Shown: positions 47,659 through 56,205 of the stretch, in pieces
How positions within the stretch are numbered: position 1 is the stretch's first letter
Layout: every line of letters begins with the position of its first letter
DNA from: Paenibacillus sp. OVF10
GTDB taxonomy: Bacteria; Bacillota; Bacilli; Paenibacillales; Paenibacillaceae
Assembly (NCBI GenBank): GCA_022836915.1
Contig: CP094668.1
Location: forward strand, 6,014,001 to 6,078,000
Reading direction: 5' to 3'
DNA length: 64,000 nt
Program-made: the position numbers and the translations under genes
Notes under the pieces: generated by a model
Database searches by the model: none
Seen by the model: only the letters and a program-made list of their open reading frames with translations
Told to the model about the DNA's origin: nothing

Positions 47659-48795
47659 ATTATCACACAATCATATGACGTTATTATCGTTGGAGCCGGC
47701 TCCATGGGTATGAGTGCTGGGTATTATCTATCGCGCAGTGGATGCAAAACTTTATTAATTGATGCCTTTGATCCTCCGCATACGGAAGGAAGTCATCATG
47801 GGGATACCAGACTGATGCGCCATGTGTACAGTGGAGGGCCTGACTATATTGCCATGGCATTACTTGCACAGAAGTTATGGCATGAGCTGGAGGAAACGAC
47901 CGGAGACCAACTGTTTGTTCCTTCCGGTGTACTAAATGTGGTTGATCCGGAGATTCATTCCTTCCGCAACCGATTGAGCCATGCAGATGATGCAGGTATT
48001 CGGTATGAAACATTGCACGCAGCCGAGGTAATGAAACGCTGGCCAGGTATTACAGTACCTGAACATTACGAGGGCATGTATGAACCTGGTGCGGGTTATT
48101 TGTATAGTGAACCCTGTATTCGTGCCTACCGCAAGGCAGCCGAGACTCATGGTGCCACCTTGTTAACTCACACTCGGGTAGAGCATATCGAATACGGACC
48201 ACATTCCGTCGCAGTTCAAACTTCAGGTGGTGAGACCTACCATGCCAATCAAATCATCCTGAGCGCTGGCGCCTGGTTTCAGACATTAAAACCTTTCGTG
48301 GATCTCCCGATCCAGGCAATGCGTAAAACGGTTGGATGGTTTGATGCACCAGAAGCTTTGTACGGGGAGGCACACTTCCCCGGTTTTACACTGGCAGGAA
48401 AAGAAGGTACATATTATGGATTTCCAAGCATTGGCGGATCAGGTCTGAAGATGGGTCGTCATGATACGGGTCAGGTGTGGACACCAGGAAGTCCAATGGC
48501 TCCATTTGGTACGGAAGAAACGGACGAGGGCGATCTGCGTAGGCTGCTCGAACTTCATATGCCTCAGGCAGCAGGAGAATTGAAGCGTGGTAGTGTATGC
48601 AAATATGAATTCACTTCGGATGAAGATTTTATTATCGACCGACACCCTGCCCATGAACGTGTGTGGCTCGCAGGTGGTTTCTCCGGTCATGGCTTCAAGT
48701 TTGCAAGTGCCATTGGACAGATTCTATCCGACTTGGTGCAAACGGGGCACACGGATCAGGATATTAGCAGGTTCGCCCTATCCCGTTTTCGTTAA
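47659..48795 (+). CDS. FAD-dependent amino-acid oxidase, sarcosine oxidase/N-methyltryptophan oxidase type
   Basis: About 378 residues, typical of monomeric sarcosine oxidases. The FAD-binding motif YDVIIVGAGSMGMSAGYYLS is at the N-terminus, DTRLMRHVYSGG near 50 and GSVCKYEFTSDEDFIIDRHP near 315. GGFSGHGFKFASAIGQIL contains the region that binds FAD covalently through a Cys in homologues. There is no ATG, GTG or TTG in the right place: AGGAAAGGA at 47644-47652 is followed by ATT at 47659 and ATC at 47662. Either ATT is the start or a base error removed an ATG. The substrate is probably a secondary amine. Confidence 0.85.
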   Translation: MITQSYDVIIVGAGSMGMSAGYYLSRSGCKTLLIDAFDPPHTEGSHHGDTRLMRHVYSGGPDYIAMALLAQKLWHELEETTGDQLFVPSGVLNVVDPEIHSFRNRLSHADDAGIRYETLHAAEVMKRWPGITVPEHYEGMYEPGAGYLYSEPCIRAYRKAAETHGATLLTHTRVEHIEYGPHSVAVQTSGGETYHANQIILSAGAWFQTLKPFVDLPIQAMRKTVGWFDAPEALYGEAHFPGFTLAGKEGTYYGFPSIGGSGLKMGRHDTGQVWTPGSPMAPFGTEETDEGDLRRLLELHMPQAAGELKRGSVCKYEFTSDEDFIIDRHPAHERVWLAGGFSGHGFKFASAIGQILSDLVQTGHTDQDISRFALSRFR

Positions 48796-48839
48796 GTACC
48801 TGCCGGGTGGATAAATAATATGTATGTCTAAAATAGTTA

Positions 48840-48888
48840 CTTTCTTAGAGGGTGCAGTGTTGCTTAGAGCACTGCACCTCCAAGAAAG
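48840..48888. terminator. strong hairpin between convergent genes
   Basis: Arms TTTCTTAGAGGGTGCAGTG (48841-48859) and CACTGCACCTCCAAGAAA (48870-48887). It probably terminates both the oxidase and the opposing GH30 transcripts. Confidence 0.7.
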
Positions 48889-48925
48889 AAGGACACGTAA
48901 GAGCGTTAATTCATGCCCACTCACA

Positions 48926-50769
48926 CTAATTAACTTTGACTAGGCTCCACTGCTGATTGGCTCCGCCATTGTCGGCCCACTGAATGGTGGAGGCGCCCGC
49001 GGTCAGAGAACCTTGATTGATGTCAACCGTCAGGCCACTATTTCGATTCGCAAGTACCACATATCCTCCCACATCAATTGGCAGCCATTGCTGATTGTTG
49101 CCCCCGTTATCCTGCCACTGAATCAGAGCGGCTCCGCCTTGTGTAGAACTCGAATTCACATCCAACAAAAGCCCACTGCCCACATTGCGGATGTTGTAAT
49201 ATCCGTTACCTGCCGACTCCAGCTTCCACTGCTGGTTGGCTGCTCCATTATCATTCCACTGAATGATCGTTGCCCCACCCGTAGAAGAAGCACCGTTAAC
49301 ATCAAGTGCAAGTCCACTGTTACGGTTGATTAATTTGTAGATGGCCCCAGCTTCATATCCTGTACCACCATTGTAAGTTGCACCGGAAATGACGTAAGTT
49401 GTGACCGAGTTGGCCTTGGCCGTAGCGGTAAAGGTTTTGTTTTGCACCGAAATATTGGTCAGTTGCTGCAACTTCTCTGTTGAAGAGGTACGATATACTT
49501 GAGCAGACGTGCCTGTGTTAGTAAAACGACTTAGATCATAGGTTACCGTTGTATCTGTCGATTCCGAATTGGTTGTAACCAGCACAACTTTGCCGGAAAC
49601 TGTATCATAGGCTGCAAGGGTATTGGCATCACTCATGCCGATAATCTTGTATCCAGGACGAATAAATTTGCTGTAGTTGCCCATGACATAATATTTTTGG
49701 TTCACGGTGTAACTGGTCGTTTGTGTATTGTTCAAGACGTTCTTGAAGAATCCCCATCCTTCTGCACTATCCACGGCTTGCCAATACACCCATCCACTTG
49801 CGCCCATATTACGAATATCTTTGAGGATGGTCCGTGACATCGTAAGTCCACTTGCATCCCCATCTCCATATTCCGAGGTCCACAGATGTTTGCCCGCAGA
49901 CGTCGCTGTGTTGCGTAAAGCAGTACGATTACTTCCGCCATACGTATGGGTGTTGATCTGAGTGATCGCTGATTTAACTGCATTGCTGTAGCTGTTGAAC
50001 GACACATTGGTATCATCGATACTGTATTCTTCCGGTGCGCTCAGCTTTGTGGACAGGCCCTTCGCATTCAACGAAGCTTGTAATTGACTCAGAATTGTGT
50101 TCTGATCCGCCCGTTCAAAGTGCATGCCCTCCTGGTCATTGCCCTGCTTCCACCACGTCGAGATCGGTTCATTCAGCGGAGTTACGCTATCGAATGTGAT
50201 CCCCAGTTATCCCGGAAATGCTTCACGACCTCAGTCAGATAATCGGCAAAATCATCATAATAATCGGGCTTGAGGTTATTCCCTCCATTAGCTGCACCGG
50301 ACACACCACCACTAATCGTCATCCAGTAAGGTGCGGAATTCGCAAAGGCTTCGATGACATTCACGCCTTGAGCTTTGGCAGCTTGCAGCATATAACGCTG
50401 GTTCGCATCTGCATTCCAGTCATACACGCCGGGAGAAGGCTGGTAGCCCGGAACGGCTTTGCGGTATTCGAGGATATTAGAAGATGGATTATCCCCGCCT
50501 CCAATGTTGTACCGCAGGATGTTCAGACCCAGTCCGGTATTCGCGTTGAACATTTTCTCTACGTACTCATCGCGATTGGAATATTCTCCAACCACCTTGC
50601 CCCACCATGCGAGGGATGTCCCCCATCCTTCCATCGTCTGATATTGCTTTGATGGATCGGCAACAGCCGTGTAAGCTCCTGCGGCAGATACCTCTGTGCC
50701 CAAACCCAAACTCCCTGTTAGCAGACTTCCTGCCAGCAGCAACGAGCTCATTCGTTTTAACCACTTCAT
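48926..50769 (-). CDS. secreted GH30 endo-hydrolase with C-terminal ricin-B lectin domain (one indel)
   Basis: About 614 residues after restoring one G at 50201-50204. Signal peptide (MSSLLLAGSLLTGSLGLGTE, cleavage near VSA-AG). GH30 barrel: MEGWGTSLAWWGKVVG, ILRYNIGGGDNP, SAPYWMTISGG, acid/base Glu in VTPLNEPIS and nucleophile Glu in LWTSEYGDGD. A beta-sandwich side domain follows, then a ricin-B domain (about 485-614) with three QxW repeats (QQWKLE, QQWLPI, QQWSLV). The GWGTSLAWW signature resembles the endo-beta-1,6-galactanase subfamily more than glucuronoxylanases. ATG 50769 after AAGGAG. Copy B of the inverted-repeat element lies right upstream. Confidence 0.85.
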
Positions 50770-50786
50770 CCGCTTCACTCCTTATC

Positions 50787-50962
50787 ATTTTACACTTGCA
50801 CTCCGATGTCAGAACAACTTTCCGATCGCTGTTATCCCCAGATTTTTTTAATTATTCTCTAAAAGGGGAAAATCCGGGGATAAACGCGCACGCTTCGCTT
50901 CTTCAAGTTATTTCTGACCTCTCCGTTATCGTGTAAATGTATAGTTTAACTTAGAAAATAAA
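50787..50962 (-). repeat. inverted-repeat intergenic element, copy B (upstream of secreted GH30)
   Basis: About 150 bases between TTTTACAC (50788-50794) and GTGTAAAT (50931-50938). The left half has ACTCCGATGTCAGAACAACT, TTCCGATCGCTGTTATCC and CCAGATTTT. The right half has AAAATCCGGGGATAAAC, CTTCTTCAAGT and TTTCTGACCTCTCCGTTA. Left and right halves pair as an imperfect palindrome. The CCAGAAAGC segment of A and C is deleted. It ends 10 bases before the Shine-Dalgarno of the gene, so it is part of the mRNA leader or the promoter. Confidence 0.78.
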
Positions 50963-50968
50963 CACCTA

Positions 50969-52318
50969 TTATTGTGCAACCTCTCGGAAGGTCGCGTCTG
51001 ACTTATCTATTGCGGTAACGACAGCTTCCAATTTCAGCACATTATTGTAATGTCTCAGATACAGGTTCGGGTTACTAAACGATGCATACGATGTCCAACT
51101 AGCGTTAGCAAGGCCATTTACACGTTTGAACGTGGCGTCATTTCGGAACGTAGCGCTGCCGTCATTTTTCACGAGTGTAATGTTGCCATTATTATTGCGC
51201 AGGAAATAACCCGGATAATTCATGGACTCAAACGAAATGCCTGTTGCATTTGACAGACCTGGAACGATACGGAATTGTGCATCCTCCGCCGGACTGACAT
51301 TGGCATCAATCCGTGCCTGATAGTTGTAGTGACGAATGAAGCTGCCAGGTACATTGAAGGACTCCAGCTTGCGGATATCACCCGGTTGTCCGGACTCTTT
51401 CAATACGGTCATATGCCGGACGAGTCCGGTAAGACCCGCAATCTCTTGTTTGGCACCCCAAGTCTGGAAGTTGTCAGCAGAGTCGCTGTAATAATATTTT
51501 TGTGTCGCATAGCCGTCAAAGTAGATTCGCCATGAACCATTATCCAACTGAACAAGCGCCGGGCCTTCCACCCAAGAACCCCAACCTGCCCAATCCCCTG
51601 TGCCTTTAAAGTTGTAAGGACCCGTTAGCGAGGTGGATGTCGCATATTCAATGTATTTGGTGGTCTCGTTTTTGGTAAAAGCATGATAGGTTGAGCCTGT
51701 CTTCACGATAAAAGTGTCGATATAATTGGGAGCAATGCCTGCCAGTTCAGTAGGTGCAGACCATGAGGTAGATGTTAGATTGCTACCTGAAGCTGTGAGT
51801 ACATAAGGTTTGAAATTCTGATAGTTGCCTGGTGAGAGGGACACGATAATGTTCAGACTGCCGTTGCTGTCTTTGAACCATTCTGGTGCCCAGGTGTGTG
51901 CAATTGTGGTCGGTGTGGATAATGTAATGTTACGGACAAATGTCCAGTTTACCTTATCCGGGCTGGAGGCGATGCCGATGGTGTTACCCGACCAGTTCGT
52001 GGTATAAACGACGTAATATAGACCATCTGTGTGCTTCATGATGCTGGGATCGCGGATCAGATTGGCCGGAGGTGTATAGGCTGGCCCTTTTAGCAAACCA
52101 TAGTGGGTTGCATTATACGATTCATAGATATACATATTGGACTCACTTGTGTTCGTAAAGGCTGATATCGTATAAACACTTGTCGCTGCTCTGGCTGTAT
52201 TGGGGAATAACATCGTTAATAGAAGCAATGTTCCAAGCAGCAGAATCATTCCGGCCTTAAAACCTTTGGACTTTCCTACTCCTATTCCTCCTATTCCCTC
52301 TTCCTTCTTCGTCAACAT
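50969..52318 (-). CDS. secreted GH43 arabinosidase-like enzyme with CBM42 (AbfB)
   Basis: 449 residues. Signal peptide (ILLLGTLLLLTMLFPNTARA). A five-bladed propeller domain (about 45-305) has the start LIRDPSIMKHTDGLYYVVYT with the catalytic Asp, AHTWAPEWFKDSNGSLNI, and WVEGPALVQLDNGSWRIYFD with the acid Glu. The last 140 residues are an arabinose-binding AbfB/CBM42 beta-trefoil (IRHYNYQARIDANVSPAEDA, LRHYNNVLKL). Probably releases arabinofuranose from arabinogalactan or arabinan. ATG at 52318 after AAGGAG. A cre site is about 180 bases upstream. Confidence 0.87.
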   Translation of the reverse strand: MLTKKEEGIGGIGVGKSKGFKAGMILLLGTLLLLTMLFPNTARAATSVYTISAFTNTSESNMYIYESYNATHYGLLKGPAYTPPANLIRDPSIMKHTDGLYYVVYTTNWSGNTIGIASSPDKVNWTFVRNITLSTPTTIAHTWAPEWFKDSNGSLNIIVSLSPGNYQNFKPYVLTASGSNLTSTSWSAPTELAGIAPNYIDTFIVKTGSTYHAFTKNETTKYIEYATSTSLTGPYNFKGTGDWAGWGSWVEGPALVQLDNGSWRIYFDGYATQKYYYSDSADNFQTWGAKQEIAGLTGLVRHMTVLKESGQPGDIRKLESFNVPGSFIRHYNYQARIDANVSPAEDAQFRIVPGLSNATGISFESMNYPGYFLRNNNGNITLVKNDGSATFRNDATFKRVNGLANASWTSYASFSNPNLYLRHYNNVLKLEAVVTAIDKSDATFREVAQ

Positions 52319-52498
52319 TGGGTCATCTCCTTATCCATGATCGAATGGAATAATTAATTAGACTTAACATACCCTATGGCAGAATACACGTTATCTTGGA
52401 GTCAACCTCTATAAACACACCTTACGACTACCTGTTCAAATTCCAATTACATGAAGCATCACTCCCTTCACAGATCATGGATGAACACTCTTTATATA

Positions 52499-52512
52499 TG
52501 TAAACGTTTACA
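52499..52512. promoter_or_regulatory. CcpA cre site upstream of the GH43 gene
   Basis: TGTAAACGTTTACA is a perfect 14-base palindrome and, with flanking A on both sides, fits the cre consensus WTGNNARCGNWWWCAW at every position. It predicts catabolite repression of GH43 or of neighbouring transcripts. Confidence 0.7.
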
Positions 52513-52559
52513 AATAATAATGCTACAAATGTTCCCTATGCTTATCGTACAAACCTGAT

Positions 52560-52665
52560 TACCACAGTTCCCCATCCTCTTAGCCGAACTCACTCCCAAG
52601 ACCGAATCCGAAGATTCACAAATCCAGGTCAATTGGGCTAAGAAAATGAGGGGTAAAACTGCGGT
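52560..52665. repeat. 105-base inverted repeat downstream of the GH35 gene
   Basis: The arms ACCACAGTTCCCC...TCTTAGCC (about 52560-52585) and GGCTAAGA...GGGGTAAAACTGCGGT (about 52637-52665) pair with a few mismatches around a 50-base interior. No open frame. The rest of the 493-base gap (52319-52811) holds the cre site, a palindrome GAACGATCTCGTTC near 52740-52753, and nothing else that I can name. Confidence 0.5.
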
Positions 52666-52811
52666 AAAAATAAACTTTTGCGTTATGTGATGCTATTTTC
52701 TAATCCTGGTCCATTACTATAAAAGGCTGCTTCAAACTCGAACGATCTCGTTCCAGTCATCGCTCCCTTGCATCTCTAAATCAATAAGACAGCTAAAGAT
52801 CAATACATGAG

Positions 52812-55800
52812 CTACTCCACCGCAACCCACGGATAACGGGATGGCGCATCCAACAGGAATCGTACACGTTCTGGTGTTCTACCTTCTTCATCGAACAAAA
52901 GTAATTCATTCTCTTCCTGTAGCCATGCTACTGGAATCTTGTAATCCTCTTGCGGACCAATCTGCCAGTAACGGCCCAGATGATGTCCGTTCAGGTGAAT
53001 GGTTCCTTTGCTCATCCCGGTCAGGCGAAGCATCAGATTCACTTTATGATGCTCAGAAAGAGTAGGCTTGGTGAAACGCCAGCGGTACCAAACGGGCTGA
53101 CCATACGATCCTCTGACTGGAGTATGATTGGATACAGGATGAGACTTCTCGCTCAATGTAGCACGATTAACCGATCCATTCGTGGTGTGGGGATCCAAAT
53201 TGGCAGTACAATTGCCACCTGTGGCGATACCAGACTGTCCTGCACGCTGGATTGATCCCTGTCCAGGATGTAGCGCTTCCTGTTCTACCTCGTATCTCTC
53301 CCATTGTTGCGGAAGTAATACATCCGTCCCTGCCATACGCCAATCCTTCAGTTCTCCCTGACTTGGATACGTGATCAGTTCCAGTCGATTCAGCGATGAA
53401 CGGCTATATTGCATTTCCAGTGTATTCGTCTCTCCGGGCTTGATATACAGAGATATGTCTAACGTCTGGAAGGCAAACCAATCCTGATATCCCTCCATCG
53501 GAACTTCGATGCCATTGATACGAAGACCTTTGCTCAAGGCACCCACAAGAATCGCCCGATCCATGCCATCCAGCGTAAAGCTTCTGCTCAGAAGTGGCGC
53601 CCCATGTATAGAGTTCACCTCATCGAGATGCACAAGTCCACTCTCCATACGCCAATCCCGACGAATATCCCGAACTTTGCCGCCCAGATACACAGCACCA
53701 GCCAGACCTTTGCTCTCACCTAAATACGGGGAGAAGTTCAATCTGCCCATATGCTGCACCAGAATCTGAAGTGTATTCTTCCCTTTGGCCACCTGCAACT
53801 GCACTCCAGCGGCACCTACCTGACGCACTAATGCCTGCTGAACACCATTAACAATGATTCTGGCAGTATCCTGGATATCCGGCAAAATGAGCTTAGTGAT
53901 CCCTTCGGTTGGACTCTCGAAATCACATTCGTACAATAAATAACCAAAATCTTGTCCATACCGAGAAAAGTCTTCCGGTTGTCCACTCGCCGAGCGTTCC
54001 TTCGCAGTTAACGCAATACGTGACATCTCAGGAGAATCAGACAATGCCGGCGCACTCGGTAATGTCCACGGAAGCTGCTGCTGTTTACCTGCAATAGGCT
54101 TCTCGCTGGCATAGAACTCGTGACCTGTTAACGTCCGTTCTCCATCGGTCCAGTCACCAAGCAGCGTAATTGTGCGATCTGGGTCAGTAATCATGCCCTT
54201 GACCTGACCAGATGGCAATACGTCTACGTCATCGAAGCTGATCGCATAACGAAGTCCCTTCTGGTCTGTTGCTTCCAATCGCCATGTTCGATTCATCGTC
54301 TCTTGATCCAGAATGACGAAACGGATCGGTGTGCCGTTTGCTTTCAATCGGATCATTCCCGGCTCTTGGAAATGGAACAGATCGAAGCGGTATACGTTCC
54401 TTGCTGAATCATGTTCAACCAGCACTTGCACCGTACTGCCCGTAACGTTTAGTGCCCCAGCTTCCAGTTCAACAACTGACCGCTGCCCGGCAGCGGCCAC
54501 GATGAACAGGGTTAATTCTCCGTTTATCATTTCATTGCCCGTAATCATCGTACCCGCAGTCAGATATACGTGTTCAGCAATCTGTACTCGATCCAGCAAC
54601 GGAACAATCTGACCCGGATTCACCGATACGGGAAGAGTCCGGCCTTCCTCCAGCGTAATGTGCATGGTCTCGCGTTCATCCTTGTGACTCTCCAGAAACC
54701 AAATCTTCTGGTTGCCAGCCTGTCTGCCTCGTACAGATATGCCTTCAGGATGACGTACAACGATCTGTTCTTCTGGAATTTCCTCTGTTTCCATCAGAAG
54801 GGCCCCGAAAGCATGGACGAAATAGGATAAATTCTTGGTTACTGCATATTTCGGTGTCACCCGTCCATATTCATTCAGCGGTGCATCATAGTCATAGGAC
54901 GTAATCATGAAAATATCACTGCTACCCATCGTTCTGCCGCCATATCCACCAAAGTTCGTGCCACCATAGAACATGTAGTGACTGATTCCGGTATACCCGG
55001 CACGCAGGATTTCCATGATGCGTCTCTCCAGCAAAGGCGCTGTCTTCTGAATGGCTGAAGGTCCTCCCCAATTCTCAAACCATCCGGTCCAGAATTCCGT
55101 GACCATCTTCGGGGTGTCCGGCTGTTTGGCTCGGAGTTTCTCATAATGCCCGTCAGCACCTGACCAGAAATTAGCCCCTTCAATTGTGCCTTCCGCCCCG
55201 CCAACGCAAGTGATCAGCGTAGCGTCAATGCCACGTTGCAACAATCCATCTCTCAGCGTATTCATATGGTCACTTGCAGCAGCGTCATCCATCAGATACC
55301 CGTATTCATTCTCCACCTGAACCAGAATGACCGTGCCTCCAGCGGACAGCTGGCGTTCCCGAATAATCGGCACAAGCCGGTCAAAATACAAATTCACATA
55401 GTGCAAATACGTCTCATTATTTTCCCGGAATTTCACGCCATCCTTCGTACCAAGCCAGTATGGAAAACCGCCAAAATCCCATTCTGCACAGATAAACGGA
55501 CCCGGACGCGCGATGACCCACATGCCCAGTTCTGCGCACAAATCCAGAAATGCTCCGCAATCGTTGTCCCCTTCAAAGGACCACTGTCCTTCTTCCGGTT
55601 CATGCACATTCCATGCAAAGTAGGTGTCGATGCAATTCATGCCTGCCAGCTTCGCCTTCAGCAGAACCTCACGCCATTCTTCCTTCGGCATACGGAAATA
55701 ATGGATCGTGGCACTGTTCAGAAATACACGCTCTCCGTTTAGGAAAAAGCTGCGTGCATCGTATGTTAATTCAGATAGAACACCGTTCTCAGCCCTAGTG

Positions 55801-55847
55801 ATGTTCTTCTCCTGTTCCTGCAGCAAAAGGGATGCTTTCTCTGTCAA
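52812..55847 (-). CDS. GH35 beta-galactosidase
   Basis: 1011 residues without a signal peptide, so cytoplasmic. TTG start at 55847 behind GGAGGGG. N-terminal GH35 barrel: FFLNGERVFLNSATIHYFRM, RPGPFICAEWDFGGFPYW, acid/base Glu in VQVENEYGYL and nucleophile Glu in MVTEFWTGWFENWGG. Several beta-sandwich domains follow; jelly-roll domains at about 620-720 and 900-1000 (GTIHLNGHHLGRYWQIGPQ) are typical of the family. It would remove terminal beta-galactose from oligosaccharides brought in by the ABC importer. Copy C of the inverted-repeat element is directly upstream. Confidence 0.93.
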   Translation of the reverse strand: MTEKASLLLQEQEKNITRAENGVLSELTYDARSFFLNGERVFLNSATIHYFRMPKEEWREVLLKAKLAGMNCIDTYFAWNVHEPEEGQWSFEGDNDCGAFLDLCAELGMWVIARPGPFICAEWDFGGFPYWLGTKDGVKFRENNETYLHYVNLYFDRLVPIIRERQLSAGGTVILVQVENEYGYLMDDAAASDHMNTLRDGLLQRGIDATLITCVGGAEGTIEGANFWSGADGHYEKLRAKQPDTPKMVTEFWTGWFENWGGPSAIQKTAPLLERRIMEILRAGYTGISHYMFYGGTNFGGYGGRTMGSSDIFMITSYDYDAPLNEYGRVTPKYAVTKNLSYFVHAFGALLMETEEIPEEQIVVRHPEGISVRGRQAGNQKIWFLESHKDERETMHITLEEGRTLPVSVNPGQIVPLLDRVQIAEHVYLTAGTMITGNEMINGELTLFIVAAAGQRSVVELEAGALNVTGSTVQVLVEHDSARNVYRFDLFHFQEPGMIRLKANGTPIRFVILDQETMNRTWRLEATDQKGLRYAISFDDVDVLPSGQVKGMITDPDRTITLLGDWTDGERTLTGHEFYASEKPIAGKQQQLPWTLPSAPALSDSPEMSRIALTAKERSASGQPEDFSRYGQDFGYLLYECDFESPTEGITKLILPDIQDTARIIVNGVQQALVRQVGAAGVQLQVAKGKNTLQILVQHMGRLNFSPYLGESKGLAGAVYLGGKVRDIRRDWRMESGLVHLDEVNSIHGAPLLSRSFTLDGMDRAILVGALSKGLRINGIEVPMEGYQDWFAFQTLDISLYIKPGETNTLEMQYSRSSLNRLELITYPSQGELKDWRMAGTDVLLPQQWERYEVEQEALHPGQGSIQRAGQSGIATGGNCTANLDPHTTNGSVNRATLSEKSHPVSNHTPVRGSYGQPVWYRWRFTKPTLSEHHKVNLMLRLTGMSKGTIHLNGHHLGRYWQIGPQEDYKIPVAWLQEENELLLFDEEGRTPERVRFLLDAPSRYPWVAVE

Positions 55848-55870
55848 AGTGATCCCCTCCTTCTCTTTAT

Positions 55871-56100
55871 TTATATAAATTGAACTAAAGATTATTTACA
55901 CTGCACACTTCGATTACAGAACAACTTTCCGATCGCTGTTATCCCCAGATTTTATGAATTCCTTTTCTCAAAGGGAAAATCCGGGGATAGCATATGCTTC
56001 CGATGTAGTTTTCTTGCAGAAAGCTTGTAGGCGAACGCTTCGCTTTTTCAGGTTTTTTCTGTCCTCTACGTTTGGTGTAAATGTTTAGTTCAATTTATAT
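55871..56100 (-). repeat. inverted-repeat intergenic element, copy C (upstream of GH35)
   Basis: The best preserved copy. Terminal repeats of about 27 bases: TATATAAATTGAACTAAA...TTTACAC on the left, GTGTAAA...TTTAGTTCAATTTATATA on the right, nearly perfect inverted copies. Between them are ACAACTTTCCGATCGCTG, TTATCCCCAGATTTT, its partner AAAATCCGGGGATAGC, TTTTCTTGCAGAAAGCTTG and TTTTTCAGG. The end of the element is about 24 bases from the GH35 start codon. Confidence 0.8.
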
Positions 56101-56149
56101 AGGTTCATATGTCCTGTAATTAATTTAAGGTGAACCAAATTCGTTGAAC

Positions 56150-56203
56150 TGAAAGATGATCTATACTGGCACTACGATGTCAGAACAACTTTCCGATTGC
56201 TAT
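56150..56203 (-). repeat. inverted-repeat element, partial copy D
   Basis: Only the left-hand part: CACTACGATGTCAGAACAAC, TTTCCGATTGCTATCATCAG. It abuts the stop codon of the anchored GH30 gene, 50 bases from the end of copy C and in the same orientation, so it is either a truncated copy or the scar of a duplication. Confidence 0.6.
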
Positions 56204-56205
56204 CA

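Noticed and set aside
50182..50204. Programmed frameshift in GH30 (TGGGGATC)
   Set aside because: The same loss at the same codon in the second GH30 and similar losses in some 20 unrelated genes make a consensus error much more likely than a programmed event.
52740..52753. GAACGATCTCGTTC as a second LexA box
   Set aside because: The half-sites are separated by six bases, not the four required, and no promoter is nearby.
55871..56203. Insertion sequence remnant
   Set aside because: The element has terminal inverted repeats but no transposase fragment or clear target-site duplication. It is kept as a repeat of unknown nature.
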